Source: Candidatus Hydrogenedentota bacterium (GTDB lineage: Bacteria > Hydrogenedentota > Hydrogenedentia > Hydrogenedentales > CAITNO01). From it: DNA of 7,524 nucleotides. Below, in pieces: positions 6,336 through 7,524 of the stretch. The first letter of the stretch is position 1; every line of letters begins with the position of its first letter. Location of the stretch: positions 1-7,524 of the forward strand of contig DSBB01000276.1 in assembly GCA_011046175.1 (NCBI GenBank). The letters are read 5' to 3'. The translations under genes and the position numbers were made by a program. The notes under the pieces were generated by a model that had not been told where the DNA came from, ran no database searches, and saw only the letters and a list, made by a program, of their open reading frames with translations.

Positions 6336-6386
6336 AAAAGAAGCGTTGTTATCGGTAACAAGTCTCAAAAAGTGGATGCTTCTTTT
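6336..6386 (+). promoter_or_regulatory. Nested stem-loop in the rubrerythrin leader
   Basis: A perfect 9-bp outer stem, AAAAGAAGC (6336-6344) with GCTTCTTTT (6378-6386), encloses a perfect inner hairpin, TTGTTA-TCGG-TAACAA (6346-6361). It ends 20 nt before the rubrerythrin ATG. As RNA it could stabilise the message or control access to the ribosome binding site; as DNA the inner repeat could bind a dimeric repressor. I found no well-spaced -35/-10 pair nearby. Confidence 0.45.
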
Positions 6387-6406
6387 CAACAAAAAAAGGG
6401 ATAATT

Positions 6407-6907
6407 ATGAGCACAAACGAAAATCTGAAAGCGGCATTTGCCGGGGAAAGCCAAGCAAATCGAAAGTATCTCGCCTTTGCCAAAAAGGCGGAAAGCGAAG
6501 GGTTCAAGCAGGTGGCAAGGCTGTTTCGCGCCGCCGCCGCCGCGGAAACGATTCACGCACATGCCCATTTGCGCGTTCTCGGAGGCGTCAAAAGCACCGC
6601 GGAGAATCTGGAAGCCGCTGTGCGCGGCGAGGATTATGAACATCAGGAAATGTACCCCGGTTTTGTCGCCGAGGCCGAAAACGAGGGCAACAAGGCGGCG
6701 ATTATGAGCTTCAAAAACGCATTGGAAGTTGAGAAGATTCACTCCGGGCTGTACGGCAATGCCTTGGAACCCGTGAAGGCCGGCAACGACCTTCCGGAAG
6801 CCCCCATTTACGTCTGCGAGATTTGCGGTAATACCGTCATTGGCGAAGCGCCGGACAAATGTCCGATATGCGGCGTGCCCAAGGAAAAATTCTTTTTGGT
6901 GGAATAA
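6407..6907 (+). CDS. rbr: Rubrerythrin
   Basis: 166 aa. Reduces hydrogen peroxide to water in the cytoplasm of anaerobes with a non-haem di-iron centre fed by electrons from rubredoxin. An N-terminal ferritin-like four-helix domain (about 1-125) carries the ligand pattern Glu14 (FAGESQAN), Glu47-x2-His50 (ETIH), Glu78-x2-Glu81 (EHQE) and Glu109-x2-His112 (EKIH). These spacings match the well-studied Desulfovibrio protein. The C-terminal short rubredoxin domain has Cys137, Cys140, Cys152 and Cys155. Length is slightly below the usual 190 or so, as in compact rubrerythrins. ATG at 6407 has AAAGGG (6395-6400) 6 nt upstream. A strong terminator follows at 6938-6986. The next gene encodes a rubredoxin-flavoprotein that could supply the electrons. 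Symbols vary in this family (rbr, rbr1). Confidence 0.97.
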   Translation: MSTNENLKAAFAGESQANRKYLAFAKKAESEGFKQVARLFRAAAAAETIHAHAHLRVLGGVKSTAENLEAAVRGEDYEHQEMYPGFVAEAENEGNKAAIMSFKNALEVEKIHSGLYGNALEPVKAGNDLPEAPIYVCEICGNTVIGEAPDKCPICGVPKEKFFLVE

Positions 6908-6908
6908 T

Positions 6909-6938
6909 TTGGTGAATAACTGAGGGGAAACATATAAT
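6909..6938 (+). promoter_or_regulatory. Candidate promoter for the rubredoxin-flavoprotein gene, overlapping the terminator
   Basis: TTGGTG (6909-6914) and a perfect TATAAT (6933-6938) are separated by 18 nt, immediately after the rubrerythrin stop. The predicted start near 6945 falls inside the left arm of the terminator hairpin. The -35 is poor (three of six), so the call rests mainly on the -10 and on position. Confidence 0.45.
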
Positions 6939-6986
6939 GCTTTGCCCATGACAGCACACATGGTTATGGGCAAAGCAGTTTTTTTT
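6938..6986 (+). terminator. Rho-independent terminator of rubrerythrin
   Basis: A perfect 12-bp stem, TGCTTTGCCCAT (6938-6949) with ATGGGCAAAGCA (6966-6977), has a 16-nt loop and is followed by G and eight T (6979-6986). It begins 30 nt past the rubrerythrin stop codon. It should make rubrerythrin largely monocistronic. Confidence 0.93.
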
Positions 6987-7027
6987 GAACAACCGGGCAT
7001 TCGCGAATTTATTGAAAAAAGGGTTTC

Positions 7028-7524
7028 ATGATGGCCGAAATTTCCAAAGCGTGGATATGTCTTGTATGCGGCTATGTGCATTACGGTGATACGCCTCCGG
7101 AAACATGCCCCGTTTGCGGCGCGCCCGCCACCGATTTTGAATTGCACACAACAAAGGCTGCTCCCGCAAAAAATGAAACCAGGAAATGGCGATGCGTAAT
7201 CTGTGGTTATGAACACGATGGCGACAGTCCTTGTAAGTCATGCCCGCTATGCGGTGCGTCCCGAAACGATTTTGAACCGGTCGAACCAACAGCGCCGTCT
7301 GACATCGCGGGACAGGAATTGAATTCCCGTAAAATCGTCATAATAGGCGGCGGTATTGCAGGGGTCAGCGCGGCGGAACACGCCCGGTTAACAGCGCCGC
7401 ATGCTGATATTGTCCTGTATGCCAAAGAACCGGAGCCGCCTTATTACCGGTTGAATCTCACACGCTATCTGGCCGGAGAGGTGGACGCGGAAGCATTACC
7501 GGTCCATCCGGCACAATGGTACGA
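7028..7524 (+). CDS. Double-rubredoxin FAD-dependent NAD(P) oxidoreductase (3' end missing)
   Basis: The frame is open from ATG at 7028 to the window end, 165 codons. Two short rubredoxin-type iron sites come first: Cys11-x2-Cys14, Cys27-x2-Cys30, then Cys56-x2-Cys59, Cys72-x2-Cys75. Each has only 12 residues between pairs, like the rubrerythrin C-terminal domain rather than classical rubredoxin (about 29). A linker follows, then a Rossmann FAD-binding start, KIVIIGGGIAGVSAAEHA (Gly107-x-Gly109-x2-Gly112). Next is PPYYRLNLTRYLAGEV, typical of the NirB/NorW/rubredoxin-reductase type. The likely role is passing electrons from NAD(P)H through FAD and the fused rubredoxins to rubrerythrin. A second ATG at 7031 sits 7 nt after AAAAAAGGG (7015-7023) and may be the real start; the difference is one residue. 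The catalytic remainder and the NAD site are not visible, so cofactor choice is unknown. An extra Cys69 lies near the second site. Confidence 0.9.
   Translation, partial: MMAEISKAWICLVCGYVHYGDTPPETCPVCGAPATDFELHTTKAAPAKNETRKWRCVICGYEHDGDSPCKSCPLCGASRNDFEPVEPTAPSDIAGQELNSRKIVIIGGGIAGVSAAEHARLTAPHADIVLYAKEPEPPYYRLNLTRYLAGEVDAEALPVHPAQWY

Noticed and set aside
6999..7008. ATTCGCGAAT palindrome before the flavoprotein gene as an operator
   Set aside because: A single 10-bp palindrome is too weak on its own to call.

Overview
The window holds eight protein-coding genes, the first and last cut by the window edges, with about 53-55% G+C by eye. It reads as an anaerobic or microaerophilic bacterium. 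It carries a class 1B (NAD-linked type) dihydroorotate dehydrogenase, a rubrerythrin and a rubredoxin-fused flavoprotein. It also has ordinary bacterial housekeeping genes (recR, def, lepB). I cannot name a phylum from this stretch; an uncultured Gram-negative-type lineage is plausible but unproven. I see no rRNA, tRNA, CRISPR array, insertion sequence or phage gene.

Left part, plus strand (1-3962). The 3' end of pyrD is followed by a 295-nt gap with a nested inverted-repeat structure. Next comes an ABC transporter pair in which the ATPase stop overlaps the permease start (ATGA). The permease is an FtsX/MacB-type protein whose extracytoplasmic domain carries a histidine-rich loop. After a 322-nt gap holding a candidate promoter, two hairpins and a perfect 7-1-7 inverted repeat comes a membrane-anchored DUF3299-like protein. 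ATPase, His-rich FtsX permease and DUF3299 protein together resemble the zinc-regulated Zrg-type transport loci of proteobacteria. A metal-handling module is my main functional hypothesis for this region.

Middle part, minus strand (6114 down to 3963). This reads lepB (signal peptidase I), a 363-nt gap, then def (peptide deformylase) and recR (recombination mediator) 16 nt apart. The recR stop and the DUF3299 stop abut head-on with no base between them. lepB has its own TATAAT promoter, next to a 12-bp tandem repeat in the divergent lepB/rubrerythrin gap.

Right part, plus strand (6407-7524). Rubrerythrin has a nested stem-loop leader and a strong intrinsic terminator. A flavoprotein follows, with two short rubredoxin domains at its N terminus and a Rossmann FAD/NAD(P) domain running off the window. 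Together they look like a peroxide-detoxification chain: NAD(P)H to flavin, then rubredoxin domains, then the rubrerythrin di-iron site. A consensus -10 box lies at the foot of the terminator's left arm, so transcripts for the flavoprotein may start inside the terminator and escape it.
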